Of a stretch of DNA of 64,000 nt, positions 11,565 to 22,639 are shown piece after piece (positions within the stretch are counted from its first letter, which is position 1; each line of letters begins with the position of its first letter). Under the pieces are notes generated by a model. That model made no database searches. It worked only from the letters and a program-made list of their open reading frames with translations, and was not told the DNA's origin. The stretch comes from Macrostomum hystrix (Eukaryota > Platyhelminthes > Macrostomidae). The translations under genes and the position numbers were made by a program. The stretch spans positions 4,740,501 through 4,804,500 of the forward strand of contig CATNEN010000011.1 in NCBI GenBank assembly GCA_950097015.1, given 5' to 3'.

Positions 11565-11790
11565 TTAACACCTGGTGTACAGCTTACAGTCCATGGACTA
11601 TTGGGATGCTAATGAGTATCAGGTGATCATGCTGTTACTCATTAAACTGCAAGGTGAACTGAAGCAATCTAAAATTAAATTTCTTGCTGAAGAACACCAA
11701 TTTTTTCAATGGAATCAGGATTTGAAAAACCTACATAGAAGTAATGAGTCAACAAAGCAGCTACAACCCTCTATGTACCCTTTAGTGAAG
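11565..11790 (-). mobile_element. Degraded tRNA-derived SINE (copy 2)
   Basis: Contains ACAGTCCATGGACT and GGTGAACTGAAGCAAT in the same order and spacing as the other minus-strand copies. The tRNA-like part is badly worn, with only GGAATCAGGATTTGA left of the B-box region. The open frame at 11575-11811 follows this repeat and is not a gene. Confidence 0.6.
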
Positions 11791-11963
11791 TTTAGTAAGT
11801 ATTTTATATAAATATCATATGATTCTAAGTAAATTGGTTAAGGTAGGCTGAAGAAGTTTACTGACGAATATATTCTGATTTTACTATTCTGTATTTAACA
11901 TTTTTTGTGGATATTAAATAGTGAACTGTTGCAACAGTTGCCCAATCACCACCTGAATTTCAG

Positions 11964-12585
11964 GATATCTCTCTGTACTCAGTGAGGGCTATTGTGCTCC
12001 TTGACAGTGATGGCCAGCGCATAGCAGCCAAGTATTATCCAGGCTCGGGGTCTGCTAGCTCCACCCCTGCCTTGTCCACTGCCAAGGAGCAGAGAGCTTT
12101 CGAGTGTCGCCTATTGAATAAAACATCAAAGAATCCCTCGGCTGATATTCTTATGTTCGAAGGGTTCACCTGCGTCTTCCGAACCAATGTCGATTTGTTG
12201 TTCTGTGTTCTAGGAGACACATCTGAGAATGAACTTTTTCTTAATAACGTACTCTACACCTTGTACGACGCTGTGTCCATCATATTGCGCAAGAATGTCG
12301 AGAAGCGCTCTCTACTGGAGTACCTTGATGTCATCTTTATACTTGTTGACGAACTATGCGACAATGGCGTTGTCATTGAGACGGATGCAAACCAGCTGGT
12401 GGCTCGAGTTGGCACACGAGTTATTGACGAGACTTCACCTATGGAGGGCTCCGTCACTCAGGTTGGTTTTAGGGAAACTGTGATTGGTTGGCATTGGCAT
12501 TTTTCTATAAAAGTAATATAATTAAAACAAATTTTAGGTTCTACAGCAGGCTTCGCAGCAATTTAAATGGGCCTTGCTAAAGTAA
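11964..12585 (+). CDS. COPZ1: Coatomer subunit zeta (first exon not located)
   Basis: The small longin-fold subunit of the COPI coat, which drives retrograde Golgi-to-ER vesicle transport from the cytosolic face. Exon A is 11964-12461 after acceptor TTTCAG, starting DISLYSVRAIVLLDSDGQR. Exon B is 12538-12585 after ATTTTAG and encodes VLQQASQQFKWALLK then stop. The two give 181 residues, near the whole length of family members (about 177), so the missing first exon needs to supply only the initiator and a few residues. Family landmarks include AAKYYPG, FRTNVDLLFCVLG and the tryptophan near the C-terminus. The first in-frame Met after the acceptor is too far in to be the start. A polyadenylation signal AATAAA lies at 12803-12808. 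Confidence 0.93.
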
Positions 12586-12802
12586 AGACTTCGATTGTCT
12601 CCAAGGAATAGTTTACATATATGAACTACACCACTGATTTGAGTGTTCTTATCTGTTGCTATCCTGTTCGTTGTTCCCTACCTTCCAAGTGATTGGTTTT
12701 TGCTAATCTACTAATTGTATTATATTTATGCTATTTTACTCTTAGATTGATTTCAATGATTTAGTTTGCCAATGCTAAAGTCGCGCAATATTGAAAAAAA
12801 GC

Positions 12803-12808
12803 AATAAA
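12803..12808 (+). terminator. Polyadenylation signal of zeta-COP
   Basis: AATAAA about 220 bases after the stop codon, the first canonical hexamer on the coding strand; it is a plausible 3' end for the transcript. Confidence 0.5.
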
Positions 12809-13519
12809 ACTCTGCTAATCTTACTACTTTTCAGCGCAGTAGGACTTACGGGATGTTAGTGGGTGTTAGTTTGCGCATTAAATTTGTAAAGAGCAATTTT
12901 CAATCTTATTTATTTGTACATGTACGAGCTACTATGACCAGAAAATGTTAGTATGGTCCAAAATGAAAAATATAGGCTAGCAATCGTCCACAACTTAAAA
13001 GTATATTTGGAGCATAACTGGTTGATCTACTATGAAACTCTGATTGAAAAGAAAACATCGCGGTCACAATGTAATTTTACAAAGCAGTGGTCGTGTTGAA
13101 AATAGAAATGAAAGTCCACCTTTGCCAATTTTCGGCCCTACGTCGCAATTTCATCTAGTTTTCCTTGCCTTGTTACTTATTGCGTTTGAAACAAGAAAAT
13201 ATAGAAATTTCTCCTGCTTGATTTCGTCAAAGAATTCTTAGGCAACTGTCTTTTGAAGTCCTAATTTCGTTTATGTTTGTGCTTATTTGTGTTTAAGATG
13301 GGGGCCAGCGTCCTAATTTTCTTGGGAAAACGCATAGCATTGTGTTTGGCTGTTGAGATTGTAAAGAGCTGATAGCTAACTCAGGTTAGATTGGCGTAAA
13401 TCTTATGTGAGAACTTATCGTATTACCGCACGTTCAAGTAAAAAGAGAGGCACTTGCATAACTGTCTGCAAATTTCGGAGTTCCAGGCTTGCGACAGCGA
13501 CAGTGAACATTGTTGTGAC
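12809..13519. other. Unassigned intergenic sequence
   Basis: AT-rich, with no supported gene. The short frame at 13044-13241 has no recognisable features. Confidence 0.5.
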
Positions 13520-16500
13520 CGCACACACTTGATTGTGACCGTACATACACTTGATTGCGACAGTACTCACTTGATTGCAAGACTACTCACTTGATTGCGA
13601 CAGTACACACTTGATTGTGACCGTACGCACACTTGATTGTGACAGTACACACACTTGATTGTGACAGTACACACACTTGATTGTGACCGTACGCACACTT
13701 GATTGTGACAGTACACACACTTGATTGTGACAGTACACACACTTGATTGTGACAGTACGCACACTTGATTGCGACAGTACTCACTTGATTGTGACAGTAC
13801 GCACACTTGATTGTGACCGTACATACACTTGATTGCGACAGTACTCACTTGATTGCGACAGTACTCACTTGATTGTGACAGTACGCACACTTGATTGTGA
13901 CCGTACATACACTTGATTGCGACAGTACTCACTTGATTGCAAGAGTACTCACTTGATTGCGACAGTACACACTTGATTGTGACAGTACGCACACTTGATT
14001 GTGACCGTACATACACTTGATAGCGACAGTACTCACTTGATTGCGACAGTACTCACTTGATTGCGACAGAACTCACTTGATTGTGACAGTACACACACTT
14101 GATTGTGACAGTACACACACTTGATTGTGACAGTACACACACTTGATTGTGACAGTACACACACTTGATTGTGACAGTACGCACACTTGATTGCGACAGT
14201 ACTCACTTGATTGTGACAGTACGCACACTTGATTGTGACCGTACATACACTTGATTGCGACAGAACTCACTTGATTGCGACAGTACTCACTTGATTGTGA
14301 CAGTACTCACTTGATTGCGACAGAACTCACTTGATTGTGACAGTACTCACTTGATTGTGACAGTACTCACTTGATTGCGACAGAACTCACTTGATTGTGA
14401 CAGTACACACACTTGATTGTGACAGTACGCACACTTGATTGTGACAGTACACACACTTGATTGTGACAGTACGCACACTTGATTGTGACAGTACGCACAC
14501 TTGATTGTGACAGTACGCACACTTGATTGTGACAGTACGCACACTTGATTGTGACAGTACGCACACTTGATTGTGACAGTACGCACACTTGATTGTGACA
14601 GTACGCACACTTGATTGTGACAGTACGCACACTTGATTGTGACAGTACGCACACTTGATTGTGACAGTACGCACACTTGATTGTGACAGTACGCACACTT
14701 GATTGTGACAGTACGCACACTTGATTGTGACAGTACGCACACTTGATTGTGACAGTACGCACACTTGATTGTGACAGTACTCACTTGATTGCGACAGAAC
14801 TCACTTGATTGTGACAGTACACACACTTGATTGTGACAGTACACACACTTGATTGTGACAGTACGCACACTTGATTGTGACAGTACGCACACTTGATTGT
14901 GACCGTACATACACTTGATAGCGACAGTACTCACTTGATTGCGACAGTACTCACTTGATTGCGACAGAACTCACTTGATTGTGACAGTACACACACTTGA
15001 TTGTGACAGTACACACGCTTGATTGTGACAGTACACACACTTGATTGTGACAGTACGCACACTTGATTGCGACAGTACTCACTTGATTGCGACAGAACTC
15101 ACTTGATTGTGACAGTACTCACTTGATTGTGACAGTACTCACTTGATTGCGACAGAACTCACTTGATTGTGACAGTACACACACTTGATTGTGACAGTAC
15201 GCACACTTGATTGTGACAGTACGCACACATGATTGTGACAGTACGCACACTTGATTGTGACAGTACGCACACTTGATTGTGACAGTACGCACACTTGATT
15301 GTGACAGTACGCACACTTGATTGTGACAGTACTCACTTGATTGTGACAGTACGCACACTTGATTGTGACAGTACGCACACTTGATTGTGACAGTACGCAC
15401 ACTTGATTGTGACAGTACTCACTTGATTGTGACAGTACTCACTTGATTGTGACAGTACACACACTTGATTGTGACAGTACACACACTTGATTGTGACAGT
15501 ACGCACACTTGATTGTGACAGTACGCACACTTGATTGTGACAGTACGCACACTTGATTGTGACAGTACGCACACTTGATTGTGACAGTACGCACACTTGA
15601 TTGTGACAGTACGCACACTTGATTGTGACAGTACGCACACTTGATTGTGACAGTACGCACACTTGATTGTGACAGTACGCACACTTGATTGTGACAGTAC
15701 GCACACTTGATTGTGACAGTACGCACACTTGATTGTGACAGTACGCACACTTGATTGTGACAGTACGCACACTTGATTGTGACAGTACGCACACTTGATT
15801 GTGACAGTACGCACACTTGATTGTGACAGTACTCACTTGATTGCGACAGAACTCACTTGATTGTGACAGTACACACACTTGATTGTGACAGTACACACAC
15901 TTGATTGTGACAGTACGCACACTTGATTGTGACAGTACGCACACTTGATTGTGACCGTACATACACTTGATAGCGACAGTACTCACTTGATTGCGACAGT
16001 ACTCACTTGATTGCGACAGTACTCACTTGATTGCGACAGAACTCACTTGATTGTGACAGTACTCACTTGATTGTGACAGTACTCACTTGATTGCGACAGA
16101 ACTCACTTGATTGTGACAGTACACACACTTGATTGTGACAGTACGCACACTTGATTGTGACAGTACGCACACATGATTGTGACAGTACGCACACTTGATT
16201 GTGACAGTACGCACACTTGATTGTGACAGTACGCACACTTGATTGTGACAGTACGCACACTTGATTGTGACAGTACGCACACTTGATTGTGACAGTACGC
16301 ACACTTGATTGTGACAGTACGCACACTTGATTGTGACAGTACGCACACTTGATTGTGACAGTACGCACACTTGATTGTGACAGTACTCACTTGATTGCGA
16401 CAGAACTCACTTGATTGTGACAGTACACACACTTGATTGTGACAGTACACACACTTGATTGTGACAGTACGCACACTTGATTGTGACAGTACGCACACTT

Positions 16501-16955
16501 GATTGTGACAGTACGCACACTTGATTGTGACAGTACGCACACTTGATTGTGACAGTACACACACTTGATTGTGACAGTACTCACTTGATTGTGACAGTAC
16601 TCACACTTGATTGTGACAGTACACACACTTGATTGTGACAGTACGCACACTTGATTGTGACAGTACGCACACTTGATTGTGACAGTACGCACACTTGATT
16701 GTGACAGTACGCACACTTGATTGTGACAGTACGCACACTTGATTGTGACAGTACGCACACTTGATTGTGACAATACGCACACTTGATTGTGACAGTACGC
16801 ACACTTGATTGTGACAGTACGCACACTTGATTGTGACAGTACTCACTTGATTGTGACAGTACTCACACTTGATTGTGACAGTACACACACTTGATTGTGA
16901 CAGTACGCACACTTGATTGTGACAGTACGCACACTTGATTGTGACAGTACACACC
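13520..16955. repeat. 3.4-kb satellite-like array of 20- and 22-bp units with higher-order structure
   Basis: About 160 tandem units of two main kinds. The 22-bp unit has core ACTTGATTGTGACAGTACGC; the 20-bp unit has core TCACTTGATTGCGACAGTAC. Marker variants (GACCGTACATACAC followed by TTGATAGCGACAG) recur at about 14021, 14919 and 15971, and homogeneous 22-bp blocks alternate with the mixed blocks. This shows higher-order repeats of roughly 0.9-1.05 kb. Minus-strand frames up to 217 codons come from stop-free units; because 22 is not a multiple of 3 they cycle through three reading frames, so they are not protein-coding. Confidence 0.97.
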
Positions 16956-17095
16956 TAACTGCTAAGTGAACTGAAGCAATACAGGGCTATGCATCTGATT
17001 AAATGACACATTGCTCTACAATCATGGAGTCGGAATCGAAACCCCGACCTCTCAAGTCATGAGTCAGACGTTTTAAATAACTAATAGGCTACAAC
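16956..17095 (-). mobile_element. tRNA-derived SINE (copy 3), cut by the satellite array
   Basis: On the minus strand it has GTTGTAGCC (A-box region), GACTCATGACTTG (anticodon arm) and GGGGTTTCGATTCCGACTCC (B box), then the ATTGCTTCAGTTCAC stretch. The body stops abruptly where the 20/22-bp array begins, so the array boundary lies inside the SINE. Confidence 0.75.
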
Positions 17096-18634
17096 AGCAA
17101 CAATATACGCCGTCAAGATAAAAAAGCAGCGTCACTGGGCGTACTTCAGAGCCTTAACGCGAAGTCGCGAACGAAGGCTGCACCGCTGGCAGAGTCCAGG
17201 CTGCCAGCGTCAGCCAGAAGCAGTCGACGAAGCGCCGAATGGCCCGCCAGCTGGAGTCGCCGGTCTGGCGATCAGGTAAGGCCTCGGACTGCCGGACCGA
17301 CCTGAAAGAATGAAGGGCAGCCCAGGCCACCGAGGTAGACGATCGAACTGCTGGCAGCGTGGAAGGTCTGCCAGACAGACATCGCTGCTACTGTTGTTAC
17401 CATTTTACCATTTTAGCTCGTACCTTTTGGAATTAAAACGTTTTCTAAGAAAGCGAAGTGATATCAAGGCATAAACTATTTTTCTTGACCTTTCGGTTCA
17501 GATATCATTCTGTTATTTATCTTTGTCAGTTAAGGTATCTGCATGGGCAGATCTGCATCTCTATTTTATTATGTCAGGACATAAGTTACATATAGAGGCG
17601 ATAGTTACCTAGATAGCATAGCGACATTGTCTATTAAATGCTATGTAGCCCACACGGCTAGGAAATTCATGGATAGATAACTTAGTTGCTTGCTTGCCGT
17701 GCTGATTTGAAATGAAACTTTTGTCCTATATTGTCCTGACCATCCAAGTGTGTCTCGCAGTACAGCATTCAGTATTTATAGCTCATTCTTCTCTCATTAA
17801 ACTGTTTTCTTAAGGCTCCATTCATTAAATTGAATTCCTGAGTACTGCGATCTGCATTTTGAGAACAATGGTTTGAGAATGAGCTTAGCATTGTCACACC
17901 CAATCTTTCCTGCTCTCCTCTCCCCCCTATTTTCTTCAAAATTCTCTTTTTCTTTTGCGCAGTGTATTTTAGGTCCAACTTTTTTATATTTTTAATTCCA
18001 CAAAAAGGTAAATGAAGTGTTCGGGTCGCGCGCATGTGTTACAGACTGCACTCCGAATCACCGAAACAGAAGAATGACCAGCCAGCTCGCTCGGTTTTTG
18101 GGCAGGAAAGAAAGAAAGAATGAGGTGAGGTGAGGAGAGCTCTTTAGACCGCCCTCCAGCAACGCGCTGAGCGCAAACGAGAATAGGTTTGTCTCGAGAA
18201 GAGACAATAGGTTTAGTGCGCCCGCAACAATAGGCCATTGTTGAAAATGCTGCAGCTATAAGCATTGTTGATATTTGAACAGGGGTTGCCGACGTTAGTT
18301 ACTCGGACTGCCAGTCAATTTCCACTGCCGAGCTGGAACTTACCGTCTGATATTAAGGTCCACTTTCTGTGAGCTGAAAGTCTAAACAATACAGCCCCAG
18401 TCTTCATGTGGAAGGACCTATATCATTCAACTTTGAAGGCTTAATTGTATAAGATATCAATTTATATTTGCAGCTCTATACATGGAATTCGGAATTCATG
18501 TACCGATTTCGGGTAAGTTTATTTAGGAACATTGTTACTTTTGTGTTGTGTAAATGTTATCACATGCTCATGAAAGTACATTTTTTAAAGAAGCAGCAGT
18601 TTAAAGAGCAGTTTAAAGAATTGATAGAGCTTAG
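17096..18634. other. Unassigned region with a GC-rich stop-free island
   Basis: 17110-17400 is clearly GC-richer than its surroundings. On the minus strand a 77-codon frame without ATG ends at a TAA near 17156 and includes FVDCFWLTLAAWTLPAV, a possible membrane stretch. On the plus strand an open frame runs into GTAAGG at 17276, a possible donor. These cannot both be right and no partner exon was found. The remainder to 18634 is unremarkable. Confidence 0.3.
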
Positions 18635-18925
18635 GGGTTGTAGCCTTGTGTTTAGAGCGTCGGACTCACGACTTGAAGGTCGGGCGTTCGATTCCCAACT
18701 CCACCGGAACAATCTGTATCATTAAGCAAGACGCTCACCTCTGCATTGCTTCAGTTCACAAAGGTGTTAAATGCGTACCAGCGTTAGCTGGGGTACTTGA
18801 GGGTAGGCCCAGTCCATGGACTGAACAGCAGTACGCGGCCTTCAGATGCGCCGCGCAATAGCTGCGGCTGTGCTGTCGGCTGCACATCTCACTCAATTGG
18901 GGCAGGTGTTAAACTAAGTTAAAAG
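18635..18925 (+). mobile_element. tRNA-derived SINE (copy 4), best preserved
   Basis: Begins GGGGTTGTAGCCTTGTG (A-box region), then GGACTCACGACTTG (anticodon arm-like) and GGGCGTTCGATTCCCAACTCC (B box). The non-tRNA body has TTGCTTCAGTTCAC, CAGCGTTAGCTGGGG and CCCAGTCCATGGACTGAAC. This copy is intact enough to serve as the family reference in the window. The anticodon arm is mismatched, so it is not a functional tRNA gene. The frames at 18468-18861 are read through it. Confidence 0.85.
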
Positions 18926-19879
18926 AATGGGAAATCGGTTTAACAAAATTATAATTTATCTACGGTTTTTCTAGAGATAGTACAGCTGTGGTACTAGCAA
19001 CGTGTGACAGCCAATCAGACTAAACTTGTCCAGTAAAATTGTGAGCTTGGCTCTCCAGACTCAATGAATTCCACATTCTACAATTTATTATCGAAGCAGG
19101 CAGTCTTGGGTCCATTTTAATCCTCGAAGTTTGATGTTGTGCAACAATACCCTCCCAATTAATCGACCATTGTCCATTGTCATGGCTCATGTCTAACCGC
19201 CCTTTGAGTTGAGCAATCGCAAGGATAAGTAGTCACTCAACGCTCATCTGGCAAGGATTAATATACAATTGAACAACTCCATAGTCGACATCTGCTCAGC
19301 TAAAAATGTCATAACAATATCTGCATGTACACCTGGCTCTTGTGTGCTCAATAACCTTTCTGGGAAATCTAGTTCAGTCTCGTACGCCGCAAAGTAGTTA
19401 TCAAACAATGCCTGACCATTTTCTTTCTCCTTCTTGTTTGCCCCGCTCAGACTCTGGGCACTAAAGAGACCCTTATAGACTTGGCTTTCAATTGGCGAGC
19501 CTATTTAACTTCTAGGGGATTTAGTCTGAGCACACTGCTCAAAGGGAAAGAATTGCCTTTCTCCCTTCAATCTTGGACGACTCGTAGATATATACGCTCG
19601 TATGTATGAAGAGAGTAGGGTCGCCTGGAAGCAAATATTTTAGGATTGGAAGAGAGGCTGAAAGACAGTGGGATAATAATATAAATCTTGCCCCTAGGGA
19701 GACATTGCCAATGAATTGCTTGATGGCTTCTGCTCTGCTTGGACGATTTCTGGGAGATTACACGCCTTTGGGCCATGGGTTAATCCTATAGGCAAACATC
19801 AGGGTAATTGTGTCCGGGTTGACGACGTTACCTCTTTAAATAATTAAATGCTCCCAAACACCATGGCTGATCTCACCTG
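18926..19879. other. Unassigned intergenic sequence
   Basis: No gene, RNA gene or ordered repeat was recognised. Short overlapping frames around 19570-19790 on both strands have no family features. Confidence 0.5.
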
Positions 19880-20545
19880 TTTCTGCTTTGGGGAGATTCT
19901 CTGCTTTGGGGAGATTCTCTGCTTTGAGAGGTGTGGGTAGATTCCGGTTCGGGAAGATTACAGTTTTGGAAGATTCCAGTTTGGAAAGATTCCGGTTTGG
20001 GAAGATCCCTGTTTGGGAAGATTCCAGTTTGGAAAGATTCCAGTTTGGGAAGATCCCTGTTTGGAAAGATTCCAGTTTGGGAAGATCCCTGTTTGGAAAG
20101 ATTCCAGTTTGGAAAGATTCCAGTTTGGGAAGATTCCGGTGTGGAGAGATAACAGTTTGAGAAGATTCTGGATTGGAAAGATACCTTTTTGGGAAGATTC
20201 CGGTTTGGGATCATTCTTTGGTGACCTTTAGGAAGATTCCGGCTTTGAGAAGATTCCGGTTTGGGAAGATTCCTTTTTAGAAAGATTCCTTTTTGGTAAG
20301 ATTTCGGTTTTGAGAAGATTCTGGTTTAGGAAGATTCTGGTTTGGGAAGATCCCTGTTTGGGAAGATTCTGGTGTGGAGAGATAACATTTCGAGAAGATT
20401 CTGGACTGGAAAGATTCCTTTTTGGGAAGATTCCGGTTTTGAGAAGATTCTGGTTTCGGAAGATTCAAGTTGTTAACGATTCTGTTATGTTTTAAGAAGA
20501 TTCCGATTCGGAAGATTCCGGTTTGAGAAGATTCTTTTTTGTCAA
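19880..20545. repeat. 16-bp minisatellite
   Basis: About 40 imperfect units of 16 bp, GGGAAGATTCCAGTTT, with variants GGTTT, CCCTGTTT and CTTTTT. A longer block (GTGGAGAGATAACA-type units between normal ones) occurs near 20130-20160 and again near 20370-20400, pointing to a duplicated segment of about 235 bp. Confidence 0.93.
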
Positions 20546-21355
20546 TTTCTTTGTATGTGAGATTTATTTTCTTTTAATTGTGAAACCGCATTTAAACCGA
20601 AACGGCCTAGTCTAGTGTTTATTTTCTTATTGCAATGGCACAGAACATCACGATGTAGGGAGAATGTACTGTAGGCGACAAAATTAAGCACTCAATGATA
20701 TTCTGTGCACATTTCACCTTCTACAACTAGACCTACGCAGTCCAACGCAGTCCATGTATTAGTATAAGAAAGGTGGAGATTTTGTTAAAACGCGAAAGCT
20801 TTTTCTTCGTCCAGCAGTCTATCGCTAGCACTGATTTTTAGCCGAGGCGGATTGAAGACCAAATTGACTGACAGCAAAACCTGGTGGCTGGAACATCCTG
20901 CTATTCCTTGGATTTTCAATTTAAAATAACTGTTTTAGTCCACCAAAACTGCGTGCGGCTAAGAAGTAAGAAAATGACTGACGAGAAAAAAAACAGATTT
21001 TTTAGAATTCCGATAAGGCTAATTAGTAGAAATATAACTAATTATTTGTCGCATTTTCTTGATTAAGTTCTAACTTGTCAAGCCGTCAATGCTTTTGGTG
21101 ACCAATTCTTAGAAAAATGTGAGAATTTTTTTGAATGATGTAAGCTACTCTCAGAAATCGACATCAGTTATTCTTAGAAGCGGATGTCATGCAGCGATTC
21201 TAGGAAATAGATGTGAGTGTAATTCTTAGAAGCAGATAGAGGCGATTCTTAGAAACGAAAGGCAGCGATTCGTAGAAAATGATGTCAGTGATTCGATAGA
21301 AAAATGTATTTTAATATTTTAAAAGGCAGAAGTCAGTTATTTTTAGAAATTGATC
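20546..21355. other. Unassigned sequence with a worn short repeat
   Basis: No gene is seen. Between 21110 and 21350 the motif GATTCTTAGAAA recurs loosely every 20-40 bases (with GTCAG), like a decayed minisatellite. Confidence 0.45.
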
Positions 21356-21363
21356 CACTAAGC

Positions 21364-21907
21364 CAGGGGTCGGCAAACTCCGGCCCGCGGGCCAGATGCG
21401 GCCCTCGAAGCTCCCAAATCCGGCCCGTTGCCCATTCTGACATCTACAGTGTCCTGTTTCATCTCTCTCGTGTCTAATCTCTCCCGTGTCTCATCGCTCT
21501 CGTGTCTAATCTCTCCCGTGTCTAATCTCTCCCGTGTCTAATCTCTCCTGTGTCTCATCTCTCCTTTGTCTAATCTCTCCCGTGTCTAATCTCTCCTGTG
21601 TCTCATCTCTCCTTTGTCTAATCTCTCCCGTGTCTAATCTCTCCTGTGTCTCATCTCTCCCGTGTCTAATCTCTCCCGTGTCTCATCTCTCCCGTGTCTA
21701 ATCTCTCCCCTGTCTCATCTCTCCCGTGTCTCATCTCTCTCGTGTATCATCTTTCTGTGTCTCATCTCTCCCGTGTCTCATCTCTCCCGAGTCTCATTTC
21801 TCCCGTGTCTCATCTCTCCCCTATCTCATATTTATAGTCAATGCGGCCCGCTGTCGTCTTTTAGGTTCTCTCTTTGGCCCGCCAGCAAATAAGTTTGCCT
21901 ACCCCTG
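21364..21907. mobile_element. Non-autonomous hAT-type MITE with 8-bp target duplication
   Basis: 544 bp. The left end is CAGGGGTCGGCAAACTCC followed by GGCCCGCGGGCC. The right end, read on the other strand, is CAGGGGTAGGCAAACTTA and leads to GGCGGGCC. The two form terminal inverted repeats of the well-known hAT style. The perfect 8-bp duplication CACTAAGC flanks it (21356-21363 and 21908-21915). No transposase is encoded. The interior is mostly a 14-bp minisatellite. Confidence 0.92.
21440..21835. repeat. 14-bp minisatellite inside the hAT MITE
   Basis: Around 28 units of TCTCCCGTGTCTAA or TCTCTCGTGTCTCA type, entirely between the inverted-repeat ends of the element. Confidence 0.9.
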
Positions 21908-21915
21908 CACTAAGC

Positions 21916-22639
21916 GGAGAGTTTTTTAACTTAACTTTCAGTGTTTCTTTCAGTGTTAGATTATCATCCATTACCTTGATGACGCCATATGGATCGAAGT
22001 CTATACAAGCCGATCATAAAAGTGCTATAAATATGTAATTCTAAGTTCAGTTTCGCTCATGTAACTCCTACTTTGTGGCTAATTTTAAACCATTCAGCAA
22101 AACTTTTTTAAACAGCCGATTGCTGCACGCCTGGTGCTGTGACGATAGTAATTATATGCTTTCACCTCTAGTCGGCATGCGGGTGCATTCCACAATGGCT
22201 CACAGCTATATTTGAACCAACTAAAGTTACTGTTGCAGTGTTCCGGACACAGGGGGAAGGTTGGACAGGTTCATTTTAGTCAGTTACTCAAGCGCGGGGC
22301 TCAATGAGTCTATTCTCTGCATAGCACTAGCGGCGATGCCTTCACCGAATTAGACTCAAAGAAGGGGGCCCCAATTTCTGTTCTTTCTTCGAATTCCGGG
22401 CTCTAGGGGTGTACAAATTTTATTTGAAAATTCTTTCACAGACTTTGTGGCCTTCTAGAATTTTGGCTACAAAGGGATTTACTCTCGCTCTATGAGATTT
22501 TATTAATTTTCTTTGACTTTCTTGACCTGAATCTCTTCTAAATCAAAGGGGGTTTAAAAATACACTATTTCTATTCCAAATGCTTTTCATGATCACATGA
22601 TTGTTCGTTAGATAATTATTGAGAAATTTGTATGAGATT
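21916..22639. other. Unassigned intergenic sequence
   Basis: Mixed composition; no gene or ordered repeat was found. Confidence 0.5.

Noticed and set aside
11575-11811. First exon of zeta-COP in a 78-codon frame ending at a GTAAGT
   Set aside because: The frame is read through a worn SINE and the donor phase (1) does not match the phase-0 acceptor at 11963.
13567-16954. Many minus-strand frames rich in CHNQVCVLSQSS
   Set aside because: A 22-bp unit without stops is open in all three frames; the peptide cycles through them and is a repeat artefact.
13520-16955. CRISPR-like look of regular short repeats
   Set aside because: Units are directly adjacent with no unique spacers, and the DNA is eukaryotic.
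18640-18710. Possible functional tRNA gene
   Set aside because: The anticodon arm is mismatched and the same sequence heads several dispersed SINE copies.
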